Shown here: one piece after another, positions 34,385 through 45,191 of the stretch | Layout: each line of letters opens with the position of its first letter | Position numbering within the stretch: the first letter of the stretch is position 1 | From: Wenzhouxiangella limi | Lineage (GTDB): Bacteria; Pseudomonadota; Gammaproteobacteria; Xanthomonadales; Wenzhouxiangellaceae | NCBI RefSeq assembly: GCF_010499265.1 | Contig: NZ_JAAGSC010000041.1 | Location: forward strand, 297,521 to 361,520 | DNA: 64,000 nt | Direction of reading: 5' to 3' | The notes under the pieces: model-generated | The model's input: only the letters and a program-made list of their open reading frames with translations | The model's database searches: none | What the model was told of the DNA's origin: nothing | Translations under genes and position numbers: made by a program

Positions 34385-34650
34385 TGCTCTTCCCCGAAGC
34401 GATCGTTGACCAGCGCCTCCAGCGCTTCCAGGGCTTGCGCCTCATCCTCGCCGTCAAACTCCGCGATCAGTTCCGACCCACAGGGCGCGCCGAGCAGCAG
34501 TACGCCCATGATGGATTTGGCGTTGACGCGCTTGTCGCCGTGACTCAGCCAGGCCGCGCTGTCGAATCGGGCGGTGGTCTGGACCAGCTTGCTGGCCGCA
34601 CGGGCATGCAGACCAAGTCGATTGCTCAGGGTCAGCGGACGGCTGATCAT
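34381..34650 (-). CDS. ptsH: PTS phosphocarrier HPr
   Basis: An 89-residue HPr. Active H15 is in NRLGLHARAASKLV, and the regulatory serine S46 is in NAKSIMGVLLLGA, the site used by HprK. Both sites present together with hprK in the same cluster imply that HPr is controlled both by EI phosphorylation and by HprK. Start and stop each overlap the neighbours by 4 nt. Confidence 0.96.
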   Translation of the reverse strand: MISRPLTLSNRLGLHARAASKLVQTTARFDSAAWLSHGDKRVNAKSIMGVLLLGAPCGSELIAEFDGEDEAQALEALEALVNDRFGEEQ

Positions 34651-35024
34651 TGGTGGATGATGCCCTGGTGTCCGCCCAGGTCGGCCAGGCGGGCCAGTTC
34701 TTCGGCGGGTTGGTCGAGGTGGCTGACGCTTTTGAGCAGCATGGGCAGGTTCACGCCCGAAACCACCGGCAGATCATCGCCCGCGGCCGCCTGCATGGCC
34801 AGGTTGTGGGGGGTAGCGCCCGGCAGATCGGTCAGGATCAGCACGCCGTTGCGATCGGCGCTGCGGGCGATGGCGCCGATGAGTTCGGCCAGGGAATAAT
34901 CGGGGTCGGCCTGGTCGGCGACCGATACCAGGGTCAGCGGCAGCGTCCGTCCCAGAATGACCTCGGCCTGGCGGCGCAGTGACTCGCCCAGGCCGTTGTG
35001 AGTCACCAGCACGATGCCAGTCAT
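34647..35024 (-). CDS. PTS EIIA component, mannose-family (EIIA-Man type)
   Basis: A 125-residue stand-alone EIIA of the mannose family, beginning MTGIVLVTHNGLGESLRR with phospho-histidine H9. The conserved LILTDLPGATPHNLA stretch is also present. It is not fused to EIIB, and no EIIC/EIID is nearby. In proteobacteria with HprK such EIIA-Man proteins are thought to be regulatory phosphate sinks. It overlaps rapZ and ptsH by 4 nt each. Confidence 0.92.
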   Translation of the reverse strand: MTGIVLVTHNGLGESLRRQAEVILGRTLPLTLVSVADQADPDYSLAELIGAIARSADRNGVLILTDLPGATPHNLAMQAAAGDDLPVVSGVNLPMLLKSVSHLDQPAEELARLADLGGHQGIIHQ

Positions 35025-35905
35025 CGTTCCAGCTCGCGGTGACTGACGATGACGCGCCTGGCGTTGGCAGCCATGGCCGTGGCCATGCGGTCAACCAGGT
35101 AGACCGAGCGATGCTGTCCGCCGGTGCAGCCGATAGCGATGGTCAGCAGGCTGCGCTGGTCTTCGGCCAGGGCCGGCAGCCAGCGCTGGATGAAACCGAG
35201 CACATCGTCGTGGAAGGCCTCAACGCGATCGTGGCTTTCCAGCCAGTCACGCACCTCGCTGTCCAGGCCGGTCCGCGGGCGCAGCTCGGCAATCCAGTGC
35301 GGATTGGGCAGGCAGCGCGCGTCGAAGACGAAATCCACGTCCAGCGGCACCCCGTTCTTGAAACCGAACGATTCCAGAACGAGCGTCTGGATGCCTCCGA
35401 AGTCGCCCTGACCAACTTGACGCAGAACCTGCCGCCGCAGCTGGTGGATGTTGGTCTCCGAGGTGTCGATGATCCAGTCGGCACGCTCGCGCAACGGTGC
35501 CAGCAGTCGCCGCTCGTCGGCAATAGCGGTTTCCAGCCCGCCGACGTCGGCCAGCGGATGCCGGCGGCGGGTTTCGCTGAAGCGACGGGCGATGACCGCC
35601 GTCTGGGCCTCCAGGAACAGGAGTCGAAACTCCGAAGGGTGGGGCAGACCATCCAGCAGCCCGACCAGGCGCTCCAGACCGTCGTCGCCGGTGCGCGCGT
35701 CAATCCCGATTGCAACCCGCGGATACCTTTCCGGACGCGAGCGGGTCTCCGCCACGAGGCCGGCCAGCAGACCACCGGGCAGGTTATCGACGCAGTAGTA
35801 GCCCAGATCCTCCAGTGCATTGAGTGCCAGGCTCTTGCCGCTGCCCGACATGCCAGTGATGACGACCATCGGGGCTGCTCCATCGGTCATGGCTTTTCCG
35901 CTCAT
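35021..35905 (-). CDS. rapZ: RNase adapter protein RapZ
   Basis: A 294-residue P-loop protein. Walker A GMSGSGKSLALNALED lies near the N-terminus, and IGCTGGQHRSVYLVDR is the C-terminal family signature. In E. coli RapZ senses glucosamine-6-phosphate and guides RNase E to the sRNA GlmZ. The start at 35905 overlaps the hprK stop by 4 nt; internal Met codons at positions 6 and 13 are alternatives. Confidence 0.94.
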   Translation of the reverse strand: MSGKAMTDGAAPMVVITGMSGSGKSLALNALEDLGYYCVDNLPGGLLAGLVAETRSRPERYPRVAIGIDARTGDDGLERLVGLLDGLPHPSEFRLLFLEAQTAVIARRFSETRRRHPLADVGGLETAIADERRLLAPLRERADWIIDTSETNIHQLRRQVLRQVGQGDFGGIQTLVLESFGFKNGVPLDVDFVFDARCLPNPHWIAELRPRTGLDSEVRDWLESHDRVEAFHDDVLGFIQRWLPALAEDQRSLLTIAIGCTGGQHRSVYLVDRMATAMAANARRVIVSHRELER

Positions 35906-36843
35906 GGCTTTTCCGACATCATCGACGCGTGACGTTCCATGAACTCGCGGGCGGCATCGAAACCCTTGAGTCGCAGCATGAAATCGCGCACCGCAACCTC
36001 TGCCATCACCGCCAGATTGCGACCGGGCAGCACCGGCAGCCGGATCTGCGGGATGTCCATTTCAAGCACCCGACGCTGGTCCAGGTTGCCGTGTAAACGA
36101 TCTCCCTCAGACGTTTCATCGGTAGGCGTATGCAGGTGGATGATCAGGCGCAGGTACTTATTGGGTTTGATGGCGGTATCGCCAAACATCCGCCGAATGT
36201 TGAGCAGTCCCAGCCCCCGTACTTCAAGGTAGTCGCGCAGGACCGGCGGGCAGGCGCCCTCGACCACTTCCGGGGTGATCTGGGTGAACTCCGGCGCATC
36301 GTCAGCGATCAGGCGGTGGCCCCGGCTCACCAGTTCCAGGGCAAGTTCACTCTTTCCGGTGCCAGGGTCGCCGGTAATCAGTACGCCGATGGTGAACACT
36401 TCCAGGAATACCCCGTGCAGGGTTGTGGTCGGCGCCAGCGCACGCGTGATCCGGTATTCAAGGAAATTGACCAGTTCCCAGGCCGGTCTTTGGGCTTTCA
36501 GCAGCACCGTGCCACTTTCTCTGGCCGCCTGCTCCAGATCACGCGCGATTTCGACGCCGCCGGCCACGATCACCGTCGCTGGTCGCGCATCCATGATTTT
36601 GGCCAGGGTCTCCCAGCGGGTTTTCGCATCCAGCCCGTCAAGCCAGTCCAGTTCCTCCTCGCCGATGACCTGCACTCGGTTAGGGTGGATCAGGTTGAGA
36701 AAGCCCACGAGGGAGGGTCGTGATCCGGGACGGAACGCCGAGATTTGCGCGTCCGACGCTGCGTCGGGGCCGGTGATCTTCGTCAGCCCCAGCCGTTTGC
36801 CGAAACGCTCCAGAAGTTCTGCGGGCGTGATGCTGCGGGACAC
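35902..36843 (-). CDS. hprK: HPr(Ser) kinase/phosphorylase
   Basis: From GTG 36843 the protein is 313 residues, the normal size, starting VSRSITPAELLERFGKRLG. Walker A is ITGDPGTGKSELALEL, the nearby aspartates LIADDAPEF follow, and the C-terminal HprK signature is VRGLGLLNIRRMFG. It phosphorylates HPr on S46 and reverses this with phosphate. An upstream in-frame extension to 36954 would overlap ptsN and shows no family similarity. The gap from ptsN is 23 nt. Confidence 0.92.
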   Translation of the reverse strand: MSRSITPAELLERFGKRLGLTKITGPDAASDAQISAFRPGSRPSLVGFLNLIHPNRVQVIGEEELDWLDGLDAKTRWETLAKIMDARPATVIVAGGVEIARDLEQAARESGTVLLKAQRPAWELVNFLEYRITRALAPTTTLHGVFLEVFTIGVLITGDPGTGKSELALELVSRGHRLIADDAPEFTQITPEVVEGACPPVLRDYLEVRGLGLLNIRRMFGDTAIKPNKYLRLIIHLHTPTDETSEGDRLHGNLDQRRVLEMDIPQIRLPVLPGRNLAVMAEVAVRDFMLRLKGFDAAREFMERHASMMSEKP

Positions 36844-36866
36844 CGAGATGCCTGGCTTCGGCCGAT

Positions 36867-37337
36867 TCAGTCCGGCTCGGTGCCGGGTGGAGCTTCGCTG
36901 ATGATCTTCATGACTGCATCGGCGCTGGTGGCCGTACGCAGGCGCTGGCGGCAATCATCGTTGCCGAAGCGCTCGGCGATCCCGGCCAGCAAACGCAGAT
37001 GCACATCGGTGCAACGTGCCGGCACAGCGAGGGCAAAAAACAACTCCACCGGCTCGTTGTCGGGCGCGTCGAATTGGATGCCGGTATTAAGGCGGACGAG
37101 CGCTCCGGAGACTGCGGCCTGGCCTTCAACACGTCCGTGAGGAATGGCCACGCCGTGGCCCAAGCCGGTTGAGCCCAGACGTTCGCGCTGGCACAGGCTG
37201 TCGAAGATGGCGCGGGCGTGGGCCGAGTCGGTGCCAGTTGACAACAATGCGGCGGTTTTTTCCAGCAAAGTTTTCTTGCTCGAGGCGGCAAAGTCCAGCG
37301 AGATCCTTTCCGGGGCAAGAATGTCGGCAAGTTCCAC
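36867..37337 (-). CDS. ptsN: Nitrogen regulatory PTS EIIA (EIIA-Ntr)
   Basis: A 156-residue PTS-EIIA type-2 domain. The phosphorylatable histidine is H67 in GHGVAIPHGRV. It sits between hpf and hprK as in many gammaproteobacteria. EIIA-Ntr affects potassium transport, nitrogen and envelope regulation according to its phosphorylation state. Here it is the only EIIA of the fructose/Ntr type in the window. Confidence 0.95.
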   Translation of the reverse strand: MELADILAPERISLDFAASSKKTLLEKTAALLSTGTDSAHARAIFDSLCQRERLGSTGLGHGVAIPHGRVEGQAAVSGALVRLNTGIQFDAPDNEPVELFFALAVPARCTDVHLRLLAGIAERFGNDDCRQRLRTATSADAVMKIISEAPPGTEPD

Positions 37338-37381
37338 GGTCTGTGACCTCCGGTTGACGCCGGGAAACGGCGCTTTTCGCG

Positions 37382-37687
37382 TCAGGCTGAATTGCGGTGA
37401 TCGGTGACTCGGCTCTTGTGTCGACGGACCTGGCGGTCGAGCTTGTCGATCAGGCCGTCAATGGCGGCGTACATGTCTTCGGCCACGGCCACGGCATGCA
37501 GGGCATTGGTCTTGCCTGCCACTTGTACCGTGCCCTCGACCGTGTGCTCGAGTTTTTCCAGGCGCAGAACGAAGTGCCCCGAAATCAGATTGTCATAATG
37601 TCGTTCCAGGCGCTCGGTCTTTTCCTGAATATAGGCTCTCAAGGCCTGGGTCACATCAATATTCTGGCCGGTCACTTCGAGTTGCAT
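37382..37687 (-). CDS. hpf: Ribosome hibernation promoting factor
   Basis: A 101-residue short HPF/YfiA protein with N-terminus MQLEVTGQNIDVTQALRAY and the central beta-alpha pattern. There is no C-terminal dimerisation domain, so it is the short form that needs a partner such as RMF to form 100S ribosomes. A GAGGAA site lies 8-13 nt before the ATG. It is placed between rpoN and ptsN, the conserved order. Confidence 0.94.
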   Translation of the reverse strand: MQLEVTGQNIDVTQALRAYIQEKTERLERHYDNLISGHFVLRLEKLEHTVEGTVQVAGKTNALHAVAVAEDMYAAIDGLIDKLDRQVRRHKSRVTDHRNSA

Positions 37688-37782
37688 GCAATGTTCCTCG
37701 GATTTCTCGTATGGCGCTAAATTTTAACCGATCGTCCGGTCACTTCCGCATCCCGCGGTGAATTTTGCTCGTGATGGCTTTT

Positions 37783-39198
37783 TCAGTGCTTCAGCCGTGC
37801 CAGACGTCGCCGCTGGGCCGATCCGGGAATGCCGAGCTGTTCGCGGTACTTCGCGACCGTCCGTCGCGCCAGCCGGATGCCCTGTTCGGCGAGCCGGTCT
37901 GCGAGATATTGATCGGAGCAGGGCTTGCCGGACGGCTCATCACCGATCATGCGGCGCAAGTGGGCCTTGATGGCGGTTGCGCTGACCGCGCTACCGTCGC
38001 CGGTGGGCAGGCCGACTGAAAAGAAGTGCTTGAGTTCGAAGGTCCCGCGTGGGGTATGGGCGTACTTCTGGGTCGTCGCCCGCGAAACGGTGGACTCGTG
38101 CACATCCACGGTCTCGGCGATCTCGCGCTGCAGCAGTGGCTGCATGGCCACTTCGCCGTGTTCCAGAAAGCCCTGCTGACGCTGGACAATGGCCTGGGTC
38201 ACCGCCAGCAGCGTCTGGTTGCGCATCTCCAGACCGCTGATCAGCCAGCGGGCTTCCTGCAGCCGGTCCTTGAGGTATTTTTTATCGTCCCCGCGGCTAT
38301 GCCGTAGAAGATTCATGTAGGTCCGGTTCAGGCGCAATCCGGGGTCGCTATCCGGGTTGAGGCTGACTCGCCAGCCGTGCTCGGTCTGGGAAACATAGAC
38401 GTCCGGCACAACGTAGTTTTCGCGTTCGTTGCCGAACCGGCTTCCGGGGTGCGGGTTGAGCGTGCGGATCAATTGCAGGGCCCGCTGGATTTCTTCGACC
38501 GGAAACCCGGTCGTGCGCGCCAGCGCGTCCGGATCCTGCCGGCCCAATGCGTCTAGATGGTAGTCGACCAGGTGGGTGGCCAGTCCAAGTCCCGCACGCT
38601 CTGAAGGCTGGGTGTGCAGCTGGATTAGCAGGCACTCGCGCAGGTTGCGGCTGCCTACGCCCAGCGGCTCGAGGTGCTGGATACGCTCAAGTACCGCGGC
38701 CACCTCTTCGACCGAGACGAGCTGTTCCGGCGCCAGCGAGGCGCGCAGGCCTTCGAGGTCGTCTTGCAGGTAGCCGTCTTCATTGAGCGCGTAGATGATG
38801 GCCCGGGCGATGGCCTCGTCGGTCTCGGAAAATCCCGACAGGTTGACCTGCCACAAAAGATGCTGCTGCAGTGATTCCTCGGCCCGATCGCTGACGAACT
38901 CGTCGTAGCGTGGCGTCTCGGAGGAGACGGAAAAACCGTCCGGCAGATCGTCGAGGCCGAAGTCCTCGGCGGTCTCAACCTGGCGATCGCCGTCTTCGCT
39001 TTCGTTGTCTCGGCCGGATGCATCGTCGAACTCGCGGTCTTCGGGACGCTCAAGCAGTGGGTTGGCGTCAAGGACGTTCTGGATGTGGTCTTTGAGTTCG
39101 AGCCGGTTGAGTTGAAGCAGTGCAATCGCCTGGCGCAGCTGCGGGGCCAGCTTGAGTTTCTGTCCGAGCTTGAGCTGCAGGCGAGCGCCGGGTTTCAT
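37783..39198 (-). CDS. rpoN: RNA polymerase sigma-54 factor
   Basis: A 471-residue sigma-54. The N-terminal activator region begins LQLKLGQKLKLAPQLRQAI, followed by an acidic linker (~45-100), the core-binding domain and the C-terminal DNA-binding domain. The RpoN box is read as ARRTVAKYRE near residue 450. It recognises -24/-12 promoters and needs AAA+ activators, none of which is in the window. It sits downstream of lptB in the conserved lpt-rpoN-hpf-ptsN order. Confidence 0.96.
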   Translation of the reverse strand: MKPGARLQLKLGQKLKLAPQLRQAIALLQLNRLELKDHIQNVLDANPLLERPEDREFDDASGRDNESEDGDRQVETAEDFGLDDLPDGFSVSSETPRYDEFVSDRAEESLQQHLLWQVNLSGFSETDEAIARAIIYALNEDGYLQDDLEGLRASLAPEQLVSVEEVAAVLERIQHLEPLGVGSRNLRECLLIQLHTQPSERAGLGLATHLVDYHLDALGRQDPDALARTTGFPVEEIQRALQLIRTLNPHPGSRFGNERENYVVPDVYVSQTEHGWRVSLNPDSDPGLRLNRTYMNLLRHSRGDDKKYLKDRLQEARWLISGLEMRNQTLLAVTQAIVQRQQGFLEHGEVAMQPLLQREIAETVDVHESTVSRATTQKYAHTPRGTFELKHFFSVGLPTGDGSAVSATAIKAHLRRMIGDEPSGKPCSDQYLADRLAEQGIRLARRTVAKYREQLGIPGSAQRRRLARLKH

Positions 39199-39265
39199 GC
39201 AGCCATTCTAGCCACTTCCGCCGATTCCGGGACCAGTCGGGTGGAAGCGGCGCGACCGACCTGCG

Positions 39266-39985
<720 letters not shown>

Positions 39986-39992
39986 GGGTGGG

Positions 39993-40553
39993 TCAGGCCT
40001 CGGGGTCCGGCGGCGGTTCGTCGTTCGGGTTGTTTTCGCCGTCGCCGTCTTCATCGGGCGGCGGGGTCGAATCCTGGCGCGTGCGGCGCTCGCCCGGTTC
40101 GATCACCAGCTCGACGCCGCCGGCGCCCTCGATGCGCTCCGTGACCAGGTTGTAGGTCAGGGTGGCGCCTGCGAACGTGCCCTGCGCGTCCTGGATGCGG
40201 GCGTCATCGATCATGGTGATCTGGTCGCTGGTCAGGTCATAGATGATTTGCTCGGACCGGCCGCGGGTTTCGGTCCCGTCTTCCATGACCATGCGCCAGG
40301 TCGTGGGCGCGCCGAACAGTTCGACCCGCTGCCACTGACCGTCGACGTTGTAGGCGCGGCCCTCGTCGGCCTCGACCACCAGCTCGCCCTGGGCGATACG
40401 CACGTTGCCGCGCAACTCCTGGATGCCGGTGCGCATGTCGTAATCGCCGCTGTCGGCGTTGATCTGGATGCGTTCCTGGCGCTGATCAGGAACCTGGGCG
40501 AACGCGCTCAGGGTCAGGATCAATCCGGCCAGGAAGCAGCTCGCCCTGTACAT
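39993..40553 (-). CDS. lptA: Periplasmic LPS transport protein LptA
   Basis: A 186-residue protein: signal peptide [19 protein letters not shown], then the OstA-type beta-jellyroll ([20 protein letters not shown], and [11 protein letters not shown] near the end). It forms the periplasmic bridge between LptC and LptD. The last ~30 residues are an acidic, proline-rich tail with DEDGDGENN, longer than usual. Its first 61 nt overlap the 3' end of lptC. Confidence 0.92.
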   Translation of the reverse strand: MYRASCFLAGLILTLSAFAQVPDQRQERIQINADSGDYDMRTGIQELRGNVRIAQGELVVEADEGRAYNVDGQWQRVELFGAPTTWRMVMEDGTETRGRSEQIIYDLTSDQITMIDDARIQDAQGTFAGATLTYNLVTERIEGAGGVELVIEPGERRTRQDSTPPPDEDGDGENNPNDEPPPDPEA

Positions 40554-41076
40554 GGTCGAAAAACTCCACGGTGTCGTCGTCGAGCCGGATCTGAAGACGT
40601 CCGGCCCGGATGAAAGTGCCCGGCCGGGTCATTTCCACCGGCCCGGGTGCCTCGATTGTACGCCGGCCGAGATGGTGATGCAGTCGCTCGGTCGTCACCG
40701 TGACGGTTCCATCGGGACCGGGATGCTCGAGCACCACGTTGCCTTCGAGCACCATTTCGTCGGCATCGCGCAGCAGCAGGCCGCGGTCTGCGCGGCCGAT
40801 CCAGTCCGCGCCCTGTGGTTCGACGTGGAACTCCGGCGTCTGGATGGTGGCGATCCGGGTCGCGGCGTCGTGCTCCAGGCGCGGCCCGGAAAGCAGCAGC
40901 TCAATGCGCCCCTCCGGATCGCGGAAGCGGGCGTCGAAATCGGTCAGGGCGTAGTCGAAGCGGCTATCGGGCAGGTTGGCCGTTATCCGCTTGCTGCGAT
41001 CATCGGGAAACTGCCAGCGCACGACAAAGACCAGGACCAGAGCGAGACAGGCCGCGAGCACGACCCGCCGCTTCAC
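40486..41076 (-). CDS. lptC: LPS export protein LptC
   Basis: A 196-residue bitopic protein from GTG 41076. A short basic cytoplasmic start is followed by one membrane helix (VVLAACLALVLVFVVRW) and a periplasmic jellyroll with DNLPD-like repeats and GNVVLEHPGPDG. It links the LptBFG complex to LptA. The GTG overlaps the kdsC stop (GTGA). The 3' end runs 68 nt into lptA, an unusually large overlap for this operon; the extra residues form a charged tail. Confidence 0.9.
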   Translation of the reverse strand: MKRRVVLAACLALVLVFVVRWQFPDDRSKRITANLPDSRFDYALTDFDARFRDPEGRIELLLSGPRLEHDAATRIATIQTPEFHVEPQGADWIGRADRGLLLRDADEMVLEGNVVLEHPGPDGTVTVTTERLHHHLGRRTIEAPGPVEMTRPGTFIRAGRLQIRLDDDTVEFFDHVQGELLPGRIDPDPERVRPGS

Positions 41077-41600
41077 TGGTACCCGGCCCGCCAGTCTTCG
41101 AGCACGCCGCGCGCGGCCAGCAGCCGCTCGCAGAACTCGCGTACGGCACCGAAGCCGCCGGGTGCCTGGGTCACGATGTCGACCCGCGACCGGATCCAGG
41201 CGTCGGCGTCGGCCGGTGCCGCGCTCAACGCACACTCGCGCATGGCCGGCCAGTCGATCAGGTCGTCGCCCATGTAGCTGGCCTGGCTGCCGGGCACGTC
41301 GAGTTCGGCCAGCAGCGCGCGCATCGCCAGGCGCTTGTCGGACTGGCCCTGGCGCAGATGTTCGATACCCAGCTCGGCCATGCGTCGTTCGACCACGGAT
41401 GATTCCCGGGCGGTGATGACGGCCACCGCGATGTCGTGGTGCATCAGCGCTTTCAGGCCCAGACCGTCGCGCACGTGGAAGGCCTTGGTCTGGACGCCGT
41501 GGTCGTCGAGAATCAGCCGGCCGTCGGTCAGCACGCCGTCGACGTCGAACACGGCCAGGCGAATCCCTGCCGCGCGCACTTCAAGCTCGCCCGCACTCAT
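41073..41600 (-). CDS. kdsC: 3-deoxy-D-manno-octulosonate 8-phosphate phosphatase
   Basis: A 175-residue C0-type HAD phosphatase, starting MSAGELEVRAAGIRLAVF. Motif I FDVDGVLTDGRL carries the two catalytic aspartates, and motif IV is YMGDDLIDWPAM. It hydrolyses KDO-8-P to KDO for LPS inner-core synthesis. It overlaps kdsD and lptC by 4 nt each, which places sugar synthesis and LPS export in one translation-coupled unit. Confidence 0.95.
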   Translation of the reverse strand: MSAGELEVRAAGIRLAVFDVDGVLTDGRLILDDHGVQTKAFHVRDGLGLKALMHHDIAVAVITARESSVVERRMAELGIEHLRQGQSDKRLAMRALLAELDVPGSQASYMGDDLIDWPAMRECALSAAPADADAWIRSRVDIVTQAPGGFGAVREFCERLLAARGVLEDWRAGYQ

Positions 41601-42574
41601 ACCACGCCGGCCTGGAGCAGGTCCTGGAAGTTCAGGGCCCCGACCAGTCGGTCTTCCTCGTCGGTGACCAGCAGACCCTGGACGCGATGATGCTGCATGA
41701 TCTCCACGGCCACCGCGGCCAGCTCGTCGGCGTGGACGGTGCGCGGGTCGCGGCTCATGATGCTGGCCACGTGCTGGCTGCGGATGTCGGCCAGGGTCTC
41801 GGCGTGCCGGCGCAGGTCGCCGTCGGTGACGATGCCGACCAGGCTGCCTGTGGCCGAGACCACGGCGCACAGGCCCAGCCGTGAGCGGGTCATCTCGAAA
41901 ATCGCTTCGGCCACCGGGGCGGAATCTTCGACGCGCGGCAGTTCGTCCTCGCCGTGCATGACCTCGCGAATCGTCAGCAGCAGTTGCCGGCCCAGCTTGC
42001 CGCCGGGGTGGGAGCGGGCGAAATCCTCCGCGGTGAAGCCGCGCGCTTCCAGCAGCGCGACGGCCAGGGCGTCACCCAGCGCCAGCTGGGCCGAGGTCGA
42101 GGCGGTCGGCGCCAGCCCGAGCGGGCAGGCCTCCTGGTCGACGCTGGTATCCAGGTGGCGGTCGGCGTGCCGGGCCAGGGTGGAATCGGGGCGTCCGGTC
42201 ATGGCGATCAGGTAGATGCCTAAGCGCTTGATGACCGGCAGCAGCCTCAAGACTTCCTCGGTCTCTCCCGAGTTTGACAGCGCCAGCAGCACGTCCTCGC
42301 GCCGGATCATGCCGAGATCGCCGTGGCTGGCCTCGGCCGGATGGACGAAGAACGCCGGCGTGCCGGTCGAGGCCAGGGTGGCCGCGATCTTGTGGCCGAT
42401 GTGGCCGGACTTGCCCATGCCGGTGACGATGACGTGTCCGTCACAGTCGAGAATCCGGCCCACGGTAGCCACGAACGCGCCGTCCAGCCGCGCGGCCAGC
42501 GCCTGGATGGCCCGGGCTTCGGTGGTGAGCACGGCGGCGGCGCTGGCGAGGATTTTTTTTCCAGAGATATCCAT
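41597..42574 (-). CDS. kdsD: Arabinose-5-phosphate isomerase
   Basis: A 325-residue isomerase with an N-terminal SIS domain (VTGMGKSGHIGHKIAATLAS, ALSNSGETEEVL) and two C-terminal CBS domains (from ~205). It converts ribulose-5-phosphate to arabinose-5-phosphate, the KDO precursor. The start ATG 42574 gives MDISGKKILAS; a long in-frame extension further upstream is antisense to the exchanger gene and is rejected. It lies 29 nt downstream of that gene. Confidence 0.96.
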   Translation of the reverse strand: MDISGKKILASAAAVLTTEARAIQALAARLDGAFVATVGRILDCDGHVIVTGMGKSGHIGHKIAATLASTGTPAFFVHPAEASHGDLGMIRREDVLLALSNSGETEEVLRLLPVIKRLGIYLIAMTGRPDSTLARHADRHLDTSVDQEACPLGLAPTASTSAQLALGDALAVALLEARGFTAEDFARSHPGGKLGRQLLLTIREVMHGEDELPRVEDSAPVAEAIFEMTRSRLGLCAVVSATGSLVGIVTDGDLRRHAETLADIRSQHVASIMSRDPRTVHADELAAVAVEIMQHHRVQGLLVTDEEDRLVGALNFQDLLQAGVV

Positions 42575-42603
42575 CTTGGCGAGTGTACCGCTATGCAACG
42601 CTT

Positions 42604-43587
42604 TCAGCCGGCCAAGGCGGTGGTGATGACCACGGCCTGGTAGCTCAAAAAGGCGACAAACAGCAGCACCGCTGCCGGACGCGTGATCAAGCCCGGTCCG
42701 CGCCGGCGCCAGATCAACGCAAACAGCGCCAGCGTGATTGCGAACATGACGGCGACGTCGCGATAGAGCAGGATCGGTTCGATGACCAATGGATGAACCA
42801 GGGCAGCAATGCCGAGCACGCCGAGCAGATTGAACATGTTCGATCCAAGGATATTGCCGATGGCCAGGTCGTCTTCTTTTTTCAGCGCGCTGGCCGCAGC
42901 TGCCGCCAGTTCCGGCAGGCTGGTGCCCAGGGCGACCACGGTCAGTCCGATCACCGCTTCGGAAACCCCGACGATGGTGGCCAGGGTCACCGCCCCGCTG
43001 ACCAGAATGTGGGCGCTGACCGGCAGCACCAACAGCCCCACCAGCGTCCACAGCGCCGCTCGGCCTGTCGGCATGCTCTCCGGCACGCTGTCGGCCAGCG
43101 AACTGGCCAGCGGATCTTTCTCGCCGCGCGCCAAGCCCATCGCCACCATGCCGCCGATCAGCAGCGCCAGTCCGCACGCCAGCACCAGCCCATCCAGGCG
43201 GCTCAGGTAGAGATTGCCCATCACGCCCAGGCTCATTAGCATGATGACCGCCAGGATCGGGAACTCGCGTTTGAGGGTCACCCGTTCGACGGTGAGCGGG
43301 TAGATCATGCCGGTCAGGCCCAGGATCAGGCCGACGTTGGCGATGTTGGATCCGATGGCGTTGCCGACCGCCAGTGAAGGCTGGCCTTCGAGCGAGGCGA
43401 TGGCTGAGACCAGCATTTCCGGAGCTGACGTGCCGAAGCCGACGATGGTCAGACCCACGATCAGCGGCGAGACCCCGAAATTACGGGCCAGGGCCGAAGC
43501 ACCGGCGACCAGCCGGTCGGCGGACCAGATCAGCAGGATGAATCCGGCTGCCAGTTGAAGCAGGGCAATCAGAAGCGAGGTCGACAC
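42604..43587 (-). CDS. Calcium/sodium antiporter (CaCA family, YrbG-like)
   Basis: A 327-residue inner-membrane exchanger with ~10 helices in two inverted halves. The two alpha-repeat motifs are VGFGTSAPEMLVSA and ALGTSLPELAAAA, holding the ion-binding acidic residues. Ca2+/Na+ or K+ exchange is the family activity; the ion is not defined by sequence. It heads the kds-lpt-rpoN-pts cluster as yrbG does in E. coli. Confidence 0.93.
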   Translation of the reverse strand: MSTSLLIALLQLAAGFILLIWSADRLVAGASALARNFGVSPLIVGLTIVGFGTSAPEMLVSAIASLEGQPSLAVGNAIGSNIANVGLILGLTGMIYPLTVERVTLKREFPILAVIMLMSLGVMGNLYLSRLDGLVLACGLALLIGGMVAMGLARGEKDPLASSLADSVPESMPTGRAALWTLVGLLVLPVSAHILVSGAVTLATIVGVSEAVIGLTVVALGTSLPELAAAAASALKKEDDLAIGNILGSNMFNLLGVLGIAALVHPLVIEPILLYRDVAVMFAITLALFALIWRRRGPGLITRPAAVLLFVAFLSYQAVVITTALAG

Positions 43588-43663
43588 GTGCGGTGATGGG
43601 TCCGATGATGGGGGGGTGTGCGTTAGACTACTGGTTCCACGTCATTACCGTCACGACCGGCTC

Positions 43664-43891
43664 ATGGATCCAGAAAAAATTCAAGGCCTGATTTTACAGG
43701 CAATGCCCGAAGCCCGGGTCAGCGTTGATTCTGACGACAACGTCCACTTTACCGCCCGCGTGGTCTGCGAGACTTTCAAAGGCATGTCGCGGCTACAGCG
43801 CCACCGGGTGATCCACGATGCGCTGGGGCCCACGCTGGGACGCGAGATACACGCGTTGAGTCTGGTGCTCAAGAGTCCGGACGAAGCCTAG
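43664..43891 (+). CDS. ibaG: BolA family protein IbaG
   Basis: A 75-residue BolA-like protein from ATG 43664 (MDPEKIQGLILQAMPEARV). The helix-turn motif FKGMSRLQRHRVIHDALG carries the conserved histidine used for Fe-S sharing with monothiol glutaredoxins. It precedes murA by 18 nt, as in E. coli, but the mla genes that usually lie upstream are absent here. Confidence 0.93.
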   Translation: MDPEKIQGLILQAMPEARVSVDSDDNVHFTARVVCETFKGMSRLQRHRVIHDALGPTLGREIHALSLVLKSPDEA

Positions 43892-45169
<1,278 letters not shown>

Positions 45170-45191
45170 TGGCGCGCCGCCAGCGCCTGCG

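Noticed and set aside
41603-43177. Upstream extension of kdsD and a 526-residue product
   Set aside because: Residues before MDISGKKIL are antisense to the exchanger gene and unlike KdsD.
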